A DNA stretch of 64,000 nucleotides from Kitasatospora kifunensis (lineage in GTDB: Bacteria; Actinomycetota; Actinomycetes; Streptomycetales; Streptomycetaceae). A program made the position numbers and the translations under genes. Within the stretch, counting starts at the first letter, position 1. Each line of letters starts with the position of its first letter. Below the pieces are notes generated by a model that saw only the letters and a program-made list of their open reading frames with translations, was not told where the DNA came from and did not search any database. Shown here piece by piece: positions 18,534 to 27,740 of the stretch. The DNA is taken from contig NZ_JACHJV010000001.1 in assembly GCF_014203855.1 (NCBI RefSeq), positions 4,650,001-4,714,000 of the forward strand, read 5' to 3'.

Positions 18534-20096
18534 TCACTCTCCCTCGGACTCTTCGGTCTGCTCGGTGGTCCCCGTGGTCTTCGCGGCCGGCCGCACCAGC
18601 GGGAAGAGCACCGTCTCGCGGATGTTCTTGCCGGTGAGCAGCATGATCAGGCGGTCGACGCCCAGGCCCAGGCCGCCGGTGGGCGGCATCGCGTACTCCA
18701 GCGCGCGCAGGAAGTCCTCGTCGACCTGCATCGCCTCCACGTCGCCGCCGGCCGCCAGCAGCGACTGGGCGGTGAGGCGGGCCCGCTGCTCGACCGGGTC
18801 GATCAGCTCGGAGTAGGCGGTGCCCAGCTCGGTCCCGAAGATCACCAGGTCCCACTTCTCGGCCACGCCCGGGATCGAGCGGTGCTGGCGGGTCAGCGGC
18901 GAGACCTCGGTCGGGTAGTCCTTGATGAAGGTCGGCCGGATCGCGTTCTCCTCCAGCAGGCGCTCGACCATCTCCAGGACGATCTGCCCGTGGCCCCACT
19001 CCTTCTCGTAGGGCACGCCGACCGCGTCGGCGAGCTTGCGCAGCTCCTCGACGGTGCTCTGCGGGGTCACCTCGCTGCCCAGGCGGGCGGAGATGCCCGG
19101 GTAGACGCTGACCTCCTCCCACGGCTCGGCCAGGTCGATCTCGTGCTCCACGCCGTGCGCGTCCAGGCCCTTGATCACCGTGGTGCCCAGCGCGTCGCGG
19201 GCCGCGTTGACGATCGTCGCGCGGATCAGCTCGGCCTGGGTGTCGTAGTCGCCGTACGCCTCGTACGACTCCAGCGAGGTGAACTCCGGGTTGTGGGTGG
19301 AGTCCGCGCCCTCGTTGCGGAAGTTGCGGTTGATCTCGAAGACCTTCTCGGCGCCGCCGACCACCAGCCGCTTGAGGTACAGCTCGGGGGCGATGCGCAT
19401 GTAGAGGTCGATGTCGTAGGCGTTGATGTGCGTCTTGAACGGACGCGCGTTGGCGCCGCCGTGCACCGGCTGCAGCATCGGGGTCTCGACCTCGATGTAG
19501 CCGCGCTCCTCGTAGGTGCGGCGGATCGAGCGGACCACCTTGCTGCGCAGGTGCAGGATCTCGCGGGCCTCGGGGTTGACGATCAGGTCCACGTACCGCT
19601 GGCGGACCCGGGCCTCGGGGTCGGTCAGGCCCTTGTGCTTGTCCGGCAGCGGGCGCAGGCACTTGGCGGTCAGCGCCCAGCTGTCCACCATGACGCTCAG
19701 CTCACCGCGCTTGGAGGTGATCACCTCGCCCTCGACGCCCACCTGGTCGCCCAGGTCGATGTCGCTCTTCCAGGCCGCCAGCCGCTCCTCGCCGAGCTTG
19801 TCCAGCGAGAGCATCACCTGCAGGTCGCCCGTGCCGTCGCGCAGCGTGGCGAAGCAGAGCTTGCCGCCGGTGCGGGCCAGGATGACGCGCCCGGTGACGC
19901 CGGCCCGCTCACCGGTCGCGGTGTCGGCCGGCAGGTCCGGGTGCTTGGCGCGGAGGTCCGCGATGGTGGTGGTCCGCGGGAACCCGACCGGGTACGGGTC
20001 GATCCCGGCGGTGCGGAGCCGCTCGAGCTTCTCGCGCCTGACGCGCATCTGCTCGGGAAGGTCGTCGGTCGCGGGAAGGCTGCTCTGATCGCTCAC
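18534..20096 (-). CDS. lysS: Class II lysyl-tRNA synthetase
   Basis: Charges tRNA-Lys. The 520-residue protein has an N-terminal OB-fold anticodon-binding domain (GRVILARTGGKLCFATLRDG, about 75-95) and a class II catalytic core: motif 1 ending VETPMLQP, motif 2 FRNEGADSTHNPEF, motif 3 GLGLGVDRLIMLLTG. GTG 20096 (SDQSSLPATDDLPEQM) has GGTGAGG upstream; the longer frame to 20258 has no homology and crosses a hairpin-rich leader. Single-copy housekeeping gene. Confidence 0.97.
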   Translation of the reverse strand: MSDQSSLPATDDLPEQMRVRREKLERLRTAGIDPYPVGFPRTTTIADLRAKHPDLPADTATGERAGVTGRVILARTGGKLCFATLRDGTGDLQVMLSLDKLGEERLAAWKSDIDLGDQVGVEGEVITSKRGELSVMVDSWALTAKCLRPLPDKHKGLTDPEARVRQRYVDLIVNPEAREILHLRSKVVRSIRRTYEERGYIEVETPMLQPVHGGANARPFKTHINAYDIDLYMRIAPELYLKRLVVGGAEKVFEINRNFRNEGADSTHNPEFTSLESYEAYGDYDTQAELIRATIVNAARDALGTTVIKGLDAHGVEHEIDLAEPWEEVSVYPGISARLGSEVTPQSTVEELRKLADAVGVPYEKEWGHGQIVLEMVERLLEENAIRPTFIKDYPTEVSPLTRQHRSIPGVAEKWDLVIFGTELGTAYSELIDPVEQRARLTAQSLLAAGGDVEAMQVDEDFLRALEYAMPPTGGLGLGVDRLIMLLTGKNIRETVLFPLVRPAAKTTGTTEQTEESEGE

Positions 20097-20221
20097 CTCA
20101 CCAGGGTAGCGAGCCAGACACCCCGCCCCGCCACCGGATATCACCGGGACGGCGGGGCGGGGTGTCGGGTCGGGCGTCAGTTGTGCGCGCCGGCCCTGCG
20201 GCGACGGCATTATCGATAAAG

Positions 20222-20260
20222 CAATGTGCGCCACCGTCCTCAGGGCGGTGGCGCGCATTG
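20222..20260 (-). terminator. Terminator between the 20283 gene and lysS
   Basis: CAATGTGCGCCACCG pairs with CGGTGGCGCGCATTG around a short loop, one mismatch. It lies just past the stop of the upstream minus-strand gene. Confidence 0.75.
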
Positions 20261-20282
20261 CGTGTGGCGACAGCGCGGCCGG

Positions 20283-21044
20283 TCAGCCGGTCCCGGTGGC
20301 CAGCTCCTCGGTCTCCTCGGTCTGCGGGACCACGACCGGCGCCGGTCGGCGGGCGAAGAGTTCGGCGGGGGTGGGGATGCGGCCGGTGGCGGTGGCGGGC
20401 TTGGTGGGGGCCGTTGCTCGGGGATGACCGGGGGCGCTGGTGGGGACGTTGGCGGGGGTATTGGCGGGAGTGCTCATCAGGATCGGTCCTCCGGCGCGGT
20501 CGGCTCGGTCGTTGAGGGGGCTGGGCACGGCTGCCAGGTGTCGCGCGGGGGCGGGGCCCGGGACGGCGGGGCGGGGCAGGCCGGTGGTGCGGGCCAGGCG
20601 CTCGCGGACGGCGGCCTCGGCCAGGGCGTGGCAGCGGCCGGCCAGTCGGGAGCGGCGGGTGCGCTCGCCGGGGCCGCAGGGCATTCGGGTCAGGGAGCGC
20701 AGGGCCGTCAGGTCGTCCGGTTCGGGGAGGTAGCCGTCGGTGACGGCCTCCTCCAGGCGTTCCAGGTAGCCGCGGGCGCTGCCGGGCAGAGCGGACCGGT
20801 AGCGGGCCAGCTCGGCGAGGAGGAAGCCACGCAGGCGGCCGCCCTCGCTGACGGCCTCGTCGATGGCCTCGGTCAGCCGGAGCGCCTCCTGGACGTCCTC
20901 GGCCCAGAGGTCGGCCAGGATCGGCCCGGCCGGCAACTGGGCGGGGACGGCGGGGTGGAGGGCTTGGGCGAGGGCACGGCGCAGCACGCGCACTTCATCG
21001 GCGCTGAAGGCCATGCCGCCGCGGGATCCGTGGGGCGTGGGCAT
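20283..21044 (-). CDS. Conserved hypothetical protein, unknown function
   Basis: A 253-residue cytoplasmic protein. Residues about 10-165 are helical and charged (FSADEVRVLRRALAQALH; LTEAIDEAVSEGGRLRGFLL; GYLERLEEAVTDGYLPEPDD). The rest is a low-complexity Pro/Ala/Thr tail with PANTPANVPTSAP. ATG 21044 is the longest start; MAFSADEV (21014) may be the true one. No domain is recognised; it resembles proteins found only in Streptomyces. It sits between coaX and lysS but is separated from lysS by a terminator. Confidence 0.6.
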   Translation of the reverse strand: MPTPHGSRGGMAFSADEVRVLRRALAQALHPAVPAQLPAGPILADLWAEDVQEALRLTEAIDEAVSEGGRLRGFLLAELARYRSALPGSARGYLERLEEAVTDGYLPEPDDLTALRSLTRMPCGPGERTRRSRLAGRCHALAEAAVRERLARTTGLPRPAVPGPAPARHLAAVPSPLNDRADRAGGPILMSTPANTPANVPTSAPGHPRATAPTKPATATGRIPTPAELFARRPAPVVVPQTEETEELATGTG

Positions 21045-21140
21045 AAGTTGACACTACGTGAGGAATATCCGATTTGTGGGATGCCTCGCGTCCGTGCCGC
21101 CCGGATGGCGCAAGCACGCAGCCTTAAATCTGATGATGCG

Positions 21141-21932
21141 TCAACTTGCGGTGTTCCGCTCGTAGACCAGTCGCAGTCCGATCAGCGTCAGCCACGGCTC
21201 GTGCACGTCGATGCTGCTCGCCTCGTCCAGCACCAGCGGGGCCAGGCCGCCGGTGGCGATCACCTGGACGTCCTCGGGGTCGGTGGGCGAGAGCTCCTTG
21301 GCCATCCGGGTGACCAGTCCGTCCACCTGGCCGGCGAAGCCGTAGAGCACGCCGGACTGCATGCCCTCCACGGTGTTCTTGCCGATCACGTTGCGCGGCT
21401 TGGCCAGTTCGATCTTGCGCAGCTGGGCGCCGCGCACCCCCAGCGCCTCGACCGAGATCTCGATGCCGGGGGCGATCGCGCCACCCACGTAGTCGCCGCG
21501 CTCGTTGATCGCGTCGAAGGTGGTGGCGGTGCCGAAGTCGACCACGATGCACGGTCCGCCGTAAAGGTGGTTGGCGGCCAGCGCGTTGACGATCCGGTCG
21601 GCGCCGACCTCCTTGGGGTTGTCCATCAGCACGTGCACCCCGGTCTTGACCCCGGGAGCCACCAACACCGCCGGCAGGTCGCCGTAGTAGCGACGGGTCA
21701 CCTCGCGCAGCTCGTGCAGCACGGCGGGCACCGAGGAGCAGATCGCCAGCCCGTCCACCCGCTCGCGGCCCGCGCCGCCGGGCTGGCGGCCCATCAGCCC
21801 CTGCATCAGGACCGCGAGTTCGTCGGCGGTGCGGCGCGGGTCGGTGGAGATCCGCCAGTGGTCGACGACCTCCTCACCGTCGAACAGGCCTAGCGTGGTC
21901 TGGGTGTTGCCGACGTCGATGGTGAGGAGCAT
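21141..21932 (-). CDS. coaX: Type III pantothenate kinase CoaX
   Basis: Phosphorylates pantothenate, the first step of CoA synthesis. The 263-residue protein carries the ASKHA-fold signatures TIDVGNTQTTLGLF, GADRIVNALAA and VDFGTATTFDAI. Type III enzymes need a monovalent cation and are insensitive to CoA feedback. ATG 21932 is the family start. It is the last gene of the pantothenate/NAD operon, 58 nt after nadC, so the operon supplies pantothenate (panC, panD) and also commits it to CoA. Confidence 0.96.
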   Translation of the reverse strand: MLLTIDVGNTQTTLGLFDGEEVVDHWRISTDPRRTADELAVLMQGLMGRQPGGAGRERVDGLAICSSVPAVLHELREVTRRYYGDLPAVLVAPGVKTGVHVLMDNPKEVGADRIVNALAANHLYGGPCIVVDFGTATTFDAINERGDYVGGAIAPGIEISVEALGVRGAQLRKIELAKPRNVIGKNTVEGMQSGVLYGFAGQVDGLVTRMAKELSPTDPEDVQVIATGGLAPLVLDEASSIDVHEPWLTLIGLRLVYERNTAS

Positions 21933-21990
21933 GGGCCCCGCTTTCCGGATCGGAGGGGTCGTCTGGGTCGAAAGGCGCTGGGCCGACGGG

Positions 21991-22959
21991 TCAGGCGCGC
22001 AGGTCCAGGCCGATGTCCAGGACCGGCACCGAGTGGGTGATCGCACCGACCGCCAGGTAGTCGACACCAGTCTCGGCGACCTCGCGTGCGGTGGCCAGGG
22101 TCAGGCCGCCGGAAGCCTCCAGCTTGGCCCGGCCCGCCACCAGCGCGACCGCCTCGCGCAGCCGGGGGACGGAGAAGTTGTCCAGCAGGATCAGGTCGGC
22201 GCCCAGCGCCAGCACCGGCGGGATCTGCTCCAGGGCGTCCACCTCGACCTCCACCGGCAGGTCGGGGTAGGCGGCCTTGACGGCCGCGAAGGCCTCGGCC
22301 ACGCCGCCCGCGGCGACCACGTGGTTGTCCTTGATCAGGGCGGCGTCGGAGAGCGACATCCGGTGGTTGACGCCGCCACCGCAGCGCACCGCGTACTTCT
22401 GCAGCGCGCGCAGGCCCGGGTGGGTCTTGCGGGTGTCGCGCACGGCGGCCCCGGTGCCTTCCAGTGCGTCGGCCCAGGCGCGGGTGGCGGTGGCGATGCC
22501 GGACAGGTGGCAGAGCAGGTTCAGCGCGCTGCGCTCGGCGGTGAGCAGGTCGCGGGTGCGGCTGCGCACCGAGAGCAGCACCTGGCCGGCCTCGACCCGG
22601 TCGCCGTCCTCGACGTGCCGCTCGACCTCGAACTCCTCCTCGCAGATCAGCGAGACCACGGCCTCGGCGATCCGCAGGCCGGCCACCACGCCCGCCTCGC
22701 GGGCGGTGAAGTCGGCGGTGGCCACCGCGTCCTCGGGGACGGTGGCAACCGAGGTGACGTCCTCGCCACCGGCCAGGTCCTCGGCCAGCGCCAGGGTGGC
22801 GATGTCCTCGACCTCGACCGGGTCAAGGCCCGCCTGCTCCAACAGCTCGGCCAGCGCCGGGTCCAGGCCGGTCTCGTAGCCCTCGCCGTCGGCGCAGCCG
22901 CAGCCGGCGCCGCAACCGTCCTGCTCGGCCATCGGAAGGTCCTCGTGGGTGTGGGTCAT
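21991..22959 (-). CDS. nadC: Nicotinate-nucleotide pyrophosphorylase NadC (quinolinate phosphoribosyltransferase)
   Basis: Converts quinolinate plus PRPP to nicotinate mononucleotide in de novo NAD synthesis. 322 residues (or 313 from MAEQDG at 22932). The signature TRKTHPGLRALQKYAV and GGVNHR, and the C-terminal EASGGLTL, are present. Before the catalytic domain is an extra segment of about 25 residues with the Cys-rich run CGAGCGC, unusual for this enzyme and possibly metal-binding. Its start is 5 nt from the nadB stop, so they are coupled. nadA (quinolinate synthase) is not adjacent. Confidence 0.95.
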   Translation of the reverse strand: MTHTHEDLPMAEQDGCGAGCGCADGEGYETGLDPALAELLEQAGLDPVEVEDIATLALAEDLAGGEDVTSVATVPEDAVATADFTAREAGVVAGLRIAEAVVSLICEEEFEVERHVEDGDRVEAGQVLLSVRSRTRDLLTAERSALNLLCHLSGIATATRAWADALEGTGAAVRDTRKTHPGLRALQKYAVRCGGGVNHRMSLSDAALIKDNHVVAAGGVAEAFAAVKAAYPDLPVEVEVDALEQIPPVLALGADLILLDNFSVPRLREAVALVAGRAKLEASGGLTLATAREVAETGVDYLAVGAITHSVPVLDIGLDLRA

Positions 22960-22964
22960 GGTGG

Positions 22965-24632
22965 TCAGTTCTCCTCAAGGACGCGGACACCGGCGGCGTC
23001 CAGGGTGGTGGTCAAGTGGCGCTGCCAGTGGGCGTCGTCGCGCTCGGGGAAGTCCTCGCGCCAGTGGCAGCCGCGGGTCTCGGTGCGGCGGGCGGCGGCG
23101 GTCACCAGGGCGGTGGCGACCAGCAGCAGGTTGGCGGCCTCCCAGGTCTCCACCCGGGGGTCGGCGGGCTTCTCCTCGGCGGCGTGCTCGGCCGCGCCGG
23201 CGGCAAGTGCCGCCAGGCCCTCGGCTGTCGCGGCCATGCTCTGGGCCGAGCGCAGCACGCCCGCGCCGCGCGACATCAGGTGCTGGATCTGGGCCCTGGC
23301 CTCCGGTGCCGGCAGCGGCACGGCGACGGCGGCGCGGGCGGCGTCCACGTCCACCACCCGCTCGGGCAGCAGGTCGGCCGCGCTGCGCCGGGCCAGGTCC
23401 TCGGCGATCCGCTCGGCGAACACCAGGCCCTCGAGCAGCGAGTTGGAGGCCAGCCGGTTGGCGCCGTGCACCCCGGTGCAGGCCACCTCGCCGCAGGCGT
23501 ACAGGCCGGGCACCGAGGTGCGCCCGTGCAGGTCGGTGCGGACCCCGCCGGAGGCGTAGTGCGCGGCCGGGGCGACCGGGATCGGCTCGGTGACCGGGTC
23601 GATGCCATGCGCCAGGCAGGAGGCCAGGATGGTGGGGAAGCGCTCGGCCCACATCCGCGCGCCGAAGTGCCGCCCGTCCAGGAACATGTGCGCGGCGCCC
23701 TGGGCCTGCATCTGCCGGGTGATCGCCTTGGCCACGATGTCGCGCGGGGCCAGCTCGTTCAGTTCGTGCTGGCCGACCATGAAGCGGGTGCCGGCGGCGT
23801 CCACCAGGTAGGCGCCCTCGCCGCGGACGGCCTCGGAGACCAGCGGCAACTGGCCCTCGGCGCCCGGGCCGACCCAGAAGACGGTGGGGTGGAACTGGAC
23901 GAACTCCAGGTCGGCCACCTCGGCACCGGCCCGCAGGGCGAGCGCCACCCCGTCGCCGGTGGAGACGGCCGGGTTGGTGGTGGCGGAGAAGATCTGGCCC
24001 ATGCCGCCGGTGGCCAGCACCACGGCCTTGGCCCGGATCGCGCCCACCCCGTCACGCTGGCCCTCGCCCATCACGTGCAGGGTCAGCCCGGCCGCGTGGC
24101 CTGCGGCGTCGGTGAGCAGGTCGAGCACCAGGGCGTGCTCGATCAGTTCGAGCTCCGGGTCGGAGCGGACGGCGGCGACCAGGGCGCGGGATATCTCCGC
24201 GCCGGTGGCGTCCCCGCCCGCGTGCGCGATCCGGCGCCGGTGGTGGCCGCCCTCGCGGGTGAGCAGGATCTCGCCCTCGGCGTCGGTGTCGAAGGCGGCG
24301 CCGGCGGCGATCAGGTGGCGCACCGCCTCGGGGCCCTCGGTGACCAGGACGCGCACGGCCTGCTCGTCGCAGAGCCCGGCTCCGGCCACCAGGGTGTCGG
24401 CCAGGTGCTGCTCGGGGGTGTCCCCTTCGCCCAGGGCGGCCGCGACGCCGCCCTGGGCCCAGCGGGTCGAGCCTTCGTCCAGTACCGCCTTGGTGACCAC
24501 CGTCACCCGTAGGCCCGCCTGGCGGATGCCCAGGGCGGCGGTCAGCCCGGCGACACCCGATCCGACCACCACGACGTCGGTCGTGGCGGTCCAGCCGGGG
24601 GCGGGCGCGGTGAGGCGGTGGGTCGCAGGCAT
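22965..24632 (-). CDS. nadB: L-aspartate oxidase NadB
   Basis: FAD enzyme making iminoaspartate for quinolinate. The 555-residue protein has the dinucleotide motif VVVVGSGVAGLTAALG near residue 19-34, the substrate-domain motif GANRLASNSLLEGLVF, and the succinate-dehydrogenase-like C-terminal helical domain. Full length. The start ATG at 24632 is 22 nt after the panD stop. It is part of the six-gene operon, with nadC immediately after; quinolinate synthase NadA must be encoded elsewhere. Confidence 0.96.
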   Translation of the reverse strand: MPATHRLTAPAPGWTATTDVVVVGSGVAGLTAALGIRQAGLRVTVVTKAVLDEGSTRWAQGGVAAALGEGDTPEQHLADTLVAGAGLCDEQAVRVLVTEGPEAVRHLIAAGAAFDTDAEGEILLTREGGHHRRRIAHAGGDATGAEISRALVAAVRSDPELELIEHALVLDLLTDAAGHAAGLTLHVMGEGQRDGVGAIRAKAVVLATGGMGQIFSATTNPAVSTGDGVALALRAGAEVADLEFVQFHPTVFWVGPGAEGQLPLVSEAVRGEGAYLVDAAGTRFMVGQHELNELAPRDIVAKAITRQMQAQGAAHMFLDGRHFGARMWAERFPTILASCLAHGIDPVTEPIPVAPAAHYASGGVRTDLHGRTSVPGLYACGEVACTGVHGANRLASNSLLEGLVFAERIAEDLARRSAADLLPERVVDVDAARAAVAVPLPAPEARAQIQHLMSRGAGVLRSAQSMAATAEGLAALAAGAAEHAAEEKPADPRVETWEAANLLLVATALVTAAARRTETRGCHWREDFPERDDAHWQRHLTTTLDAAGVRVLEEN

Positions 24633-24654
24633 CGAAGGCTCCAGTCGGCTGGTG

Positions 24655-25071
24655 TTACGCGTGTACGGCGTCGCCGCGCAGGGTGTCCGTACCGGGCAGG
24701 GCCTCGGCGGCGTCGGACCCGAAGCCGGTGATCTTGTTCTCCGCGTCCACGAAGACCACCTTGGGCTGGTAGGCCTTGGCCTCGGCGGTGTCCATCTGCC
24801 CGTAGGCGATCAGGATCACCAGGTCGCCGGGGTGGACCAGGCGGGCGGCGGCGCCGTTGATGCCGATCACGCCGGTGCCGCGCGGCCCGGCGATGGTGTA
24901 GGTCTCCAGGCGGGCGCCGTTGTTGATGTCGACGATGTGGACCAGCTCACCGGGGAGCAGGTCGGCCGCGTCGAGCAGATCCTGGTCGACCGTCACCGAG
25001 CCGACGTAGTGCAGGTCGGCCTGGGTGACGGTGGCACGGTGGATCTTGGACTTGAGCATGGTGCGGAGCAT
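24655..25071 (-). CDS. panD: Aspartate 1-decarboxylase PanD (pyruvoyl-dependent)
   Basis: Makes beta-alanine from aspartate for pantothenate. 138 residues. The self-cleavage site is Gly24-Ser25 in HYVGSVTVD, which yields the pyruvoyl group on the new alpha chain; the small N-terminal piece carries Lys9 (LKSKIHRATVT). The C-terminus is about 10 residues longer than in E. coli and rich in Asp/Ala. Starts at ATG 25071, 45 nt after panC. Activation may need a PanM/PanZ-type partner in enterobacteria; none is visible here. Confidence 0.97.
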   Translation of the reverse strand: MLRTMLKSKIHRATVTQADLHYVGSVTVDQDLLDAADLLPGELVHIVDINNGARLETYTIAGPRGTGVIGINGAAARLVHPGDLVILIAYGQMDTAEAKAYQPKVVFVDAENKITGFGSDAAEALPGTDTLRGDAVHA

Positions 25072-25116
25072 GGGTCACGCCTCCTGAGTTGAGTGCATGC
25101 CGGATGGTTATCTGAT

Positions 25117-26013
25117 CTACCTGACCTGGAGGCGAACGTTGTCGATCAAGCGGGTGGACCCCACCTTCGCCGCCACGGCCAGCACGGCCTCGCCCTGGAA
25201 GTCGTCCGGCGCCTCGACGAAGTCGTGCGGGTCGATCAGGGCGAGGTAGTCGAGGTCGATACCGTCCGCCTCGGCGAGCACCTGGGCGGCGGCCTCGCGC
25301 ACGGCCGCCGGGCCCTTGGCGGCCACGTCGCGCCCGGCGAACAGCGCGCGGGAGAGCGCCAGCGCCTGGGTGCGCTCGGTCTCGGAGAGGTAGCGGTTGC
25401 GGGAGGAGAGTGCCAGGCCGTCCGTCTCGCGGATGGTCGGCACGCCGATCACCTCGACGTCGAAGTCCAGGTCGGCCACCATCCGCTGAATGATCGCCAG
25501 CTGCTGGGCGTCCTTCTCGCCGAAGAACGCGTAGTCCGGGTCGGTGATGTGCAGCAGCTTGGCCACCACCGTCAGCACGCCGTCGAAGTGCCCGGGGCGG
25601 GTGGCGCCCTCGAACCGCTCGCCCATCGGGCCCGCGCTCAGCCGCACCTGCGGGGTGCCGTTGGGGTAGACCTCCTCGGGCAGCGGGGCGAAGACCACGT
25701 CGGCGCCGTGCTCCTCGGCCAGCCGCACGTCGGCGGCCAGGCTGCGCGGGTAGCGGTCCAGGTCCTCGCTCGGGGCGAACTGCAGCGGGTTGACGAAGAC
25801 CGTCACCGCCACCCTGCCCTCGGGACCGACCTCCTTGCGCGCGGCCCGGATCAGCGCGGCGTGGCCCTCGTGCAGCGCGCCCATGGTCATCACGACCGCG
25901 TTGTCCACCGGGCTCTCGTCGGGCCAGAACGCCGCCTCGAAGTCGCCGACGGTGTGGGTGAGCTGCGCCTTGCGGACCTTCGGGGCCTTGGCGGCGGGCT
26001 TGGGGCGGGCCAT
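25117..26013 (-). CDS. panC: Pantothenate synthetase PanC
   Basis: ATP-dependent condensation of pantoate with beta-alanine. The 298-residue protein has the nucleotidyl-transferase motif MGALHEGHAALI (about residues 46-57), YAFFGEKDAQQL, and the KMSKS-like LSSRNRYLS. A short basic N-terminal extension precedes the fold. Its ATG shares its A with the TAA of the DUF2520 gene, a 1-nt overlap, so coupling is tight. Together with panD it makes pantothenate; panB is not in the window. Confidence 0.96.
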   Translation of the reverse strand: MARPKPAAKAPKVRKAQLTHTVGDFEAAFWPDESPVDNAVVMTMGALHEGHAALIRAARKEVGPEGRVAVTVFVNPLQFAPSEDLDRYPRSLAADVRLAEEHGADVVFAPLPEEVYPNGTPQVRLSAGPMGERFEGATRPGHFDGVLTVVAKLLHITDPDYAFFGEKDAQQLAIIQRMVADLDFDVEVIGVPTIRETDGLALSSRNRYLSETERTQALALSRALFAGRDVAAKGPAAVREAAAQVLAEADGIDLDYLALIDPHDFVEAPDDFQGEAVLAVAAKVGSTRLIDNVRLQVR

Positions 26014-26960
26014 TACATCTCCTCGTTGAGTACGTCCAGCAGCGAGGCCGCCGCTTCATCCGTCAGGGTCCCGTGCGCCAGCGCCCGTTGCGCGGTGGCC
26101 TTCGCCATCGCCCGGTAGGCCGCCGGGATGTCCGGGGACACGGTAGTCAGCTGCGCCAGGTGGCGGCGCACGGTGCCGGCGTCGCCGCGGGCGACCGGGC
26201 CGGTCAGCGCCGCGTCACCGGAGCGCAGGCTGTTGTCCAGCGCGGCGCCCAGCAGCGGGCCGAGCAGCCGGCCCGGCTCCGCGATGCCGGCGGTGCGCAG
26301 CAGTTCCATGGCCTGCGCGACCAGGGTGACCAGGTGGTTGGCGCCGTGCGCCAGAGCCGTGTGGTAGAGCGGACGGACCTCCTCGGGCACCCACTCCGGC
26401 TCACCGCCCATCTCCACCACCAGCGCCTCGGCCACCGGGCGCAGCTCCTCGGGCGCGGTCACGCCGAACGGGCAGCCGACCAGTCGGGCCAGGTCGACCG
26501 AGCCACCGGTGAAGGTCATCGCCGGGTGCAGGGCCAGCGGCAGCGCGCCGACCCGGGTGGCCGGGGCCAGCACGCCCACGCCGTGCGCGCCGGAGGTGTG
26601 CACCAGCAGCTGGCCGGGCCGGATCGCACCGGTGGCGGCAAGGCCGGCGACCAGGTCGGCCAGCGCGTCGTCCGGCACGGTGAGCAGCACCAGGTCGGCG
26701 GCGGCCAGCACCTGCGGGGGCGTCACCAGGCGCACCCCGGGCAGCAGCGCCTCGGCGCGGCGGCGGGAGGCGATGGAGACGCCGGAGGCGGCCACCACCT
26801 GGTGGCCGGCCAGCTGCAGGGCGGCGCCCAGGGCCGGGCCGACCCGGCCGGTGCCCACCACGCCGACGGCCAGGCGCGCGGGACGGGCCGCCGGGTCACC
26901 CGGGCCGGGGAGGTCGAACAGATCGGAGGTGCTCACGGGCTTCTGCGTTCCAGTCCTCAT
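26013..26960 (-). CDS. Rossmann-fold/DUF2520 oxidoreductase, candidate ketopantoate reductase
   Basis: A 315-residue NAD(P)-binding protein: Rossmann motif VGVVGTGRVGPALGAALQ (about 33-50), then the mostly helical DUF2520 domain with GCPFGVTAPEEL and YHTALAHGANHLVTL. The fold is of the 6-phosphogluconate-dehydrogenase/ketopantoate-reductase type. First gene of the operon with panC, panD, nadB, nadC and coaX. No panE is nearby, so it may reduce ketopantoate, but only context supports this. Alternative GTG start at 26933. Confidence 0.75.
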   Translation of the reverse strand: MRTGTQKPVSTSDLFDLPGPGDPAARPARLAVGVVGTGRVGPALGAALQLAGHQVVAASGVSIASRRRAEALLPGVRLVTPPQVLAAADLVLLTVPDDALADLVAGLAATGAIRPGQLLVHTSGAHGVGVLAPATRVGALPLALHPAMTFTGGSVDLARLVGCPFGVTAPEELRPVAEALVVEMGGEPEWVPEEVRPLYHTALAHGANHLVTLVAQAMELLRTAGIAEPGRLLGPLLGAALDNSLRSGDAALTGPVARGDAGTVRRHLAQLTTVSPDIPAAYRAMAKATAQRALAHGTLTDEAAASLLDVLNEEM

Positions 26961-27035
26961 ACGGGTACCAGACGGTCCGTCCCATCCTACGACCCGGCTG
27001 CGACCGGCCCCGACCGGCCCGGGACGGCGAGAGTG

Positions 27036-27740
27036 CTAGACGCCGCCGGCCCGCACCAGGCCGGCCTCGTAGGCGAGCACCACGGCCTGCACCCGGTCGC
27101 GCAGGCCGAGCTTGCCCAGGATCCGCCCGACGTGGGTCTTCACGGTGGCCTCGGAGAGCACCAGCTCGGCGGCGATCTCGCCGTTCGACAGGCCCTGGGC
27201 GACCAGCAGGAAGACCTCCCGCTCGCGCTCGGTCAGCGGGGTCAGCGCGGGTGGCCCGGAGACCGGCTGCGGGACGGGCAGCACCTCGGCGAAGCGGTCG
27301 ATCATCCGCCGGGTGGTGGTCGGGGCGACCACCGCGTCGCCCGCGTGCACCGCGCGGATCGCGGTGACCAGCTCGGTGGGCGGCACGTCCTTGAGCAGGA
27401 ACCCGCTGGCCCCGGCCTTGAGCGCGGCGAAGGCGTACTCGTCCAGGTCGAAGGTGGTCAGGATGAGCACCTTGGGCGCCCCCGCGCGGGGGGTGCCGTC
27501 GGGCTCCAGGCAGATCCGCCGGGTGGCCTGCACGCCGTCCATCCGGGGCATCCGCACGTCCATCAGGATCACGTCGACCTGACTGACGGCCGCCACCTCG
27601 ACGGCCTGGGCGCCGTCGCCCGCCTCGGCGGCGATCTCGATGTCCTGCTGGGACTGCAGCACCATCCGGAAGCCGGTGCGCAGCAGTTCCTGGTCATCGA
27701 CGAGCATCACGCGGATCGTCACCGGGGGGTTCTCCTTCAT
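27036..27740 (-). CDS. NarL/LuxR-family response regulator
   Basis: A 234-residue regulator with receiver domain (RVMLVDDQELLRTGF; phospho-acceptor Asp in VDVILMDVRMPRMDG; Lys in GFLLKDVPP) and a C-terminal LuxR-type HTH (LTEREREVFLLVAQGLSNGE; VKTHVGRILGKLGLRDR). The start overlaps the upstream histidine kinase stop by 4 nt, so the two form one operon and a cognate pair. The signal and regulon are not evident; target genes are probably elsewhere. Confidence 0.95.
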   Translation of the reverse strand: MKENPPVTIRVMLVDDQELLRTGFRMVLQSQQDIEIAAEAGDGAQAVEVAAVSQVDVILMDVRMPRMDGVQATRRICLEPDGTPRAGAPKVLILTTFDLDEYAFAALKAGASGFLLKDVPPTELVTAIRAVHAGDAVVAPTTTRRMIDRFAEVLPVPQPVSGPPALTPLTEREREVFLLVAQGLSNGEIAAELVLSEATVKTHVGRILGKLGLRDRVQAVVLAYEAGLVRAGGV

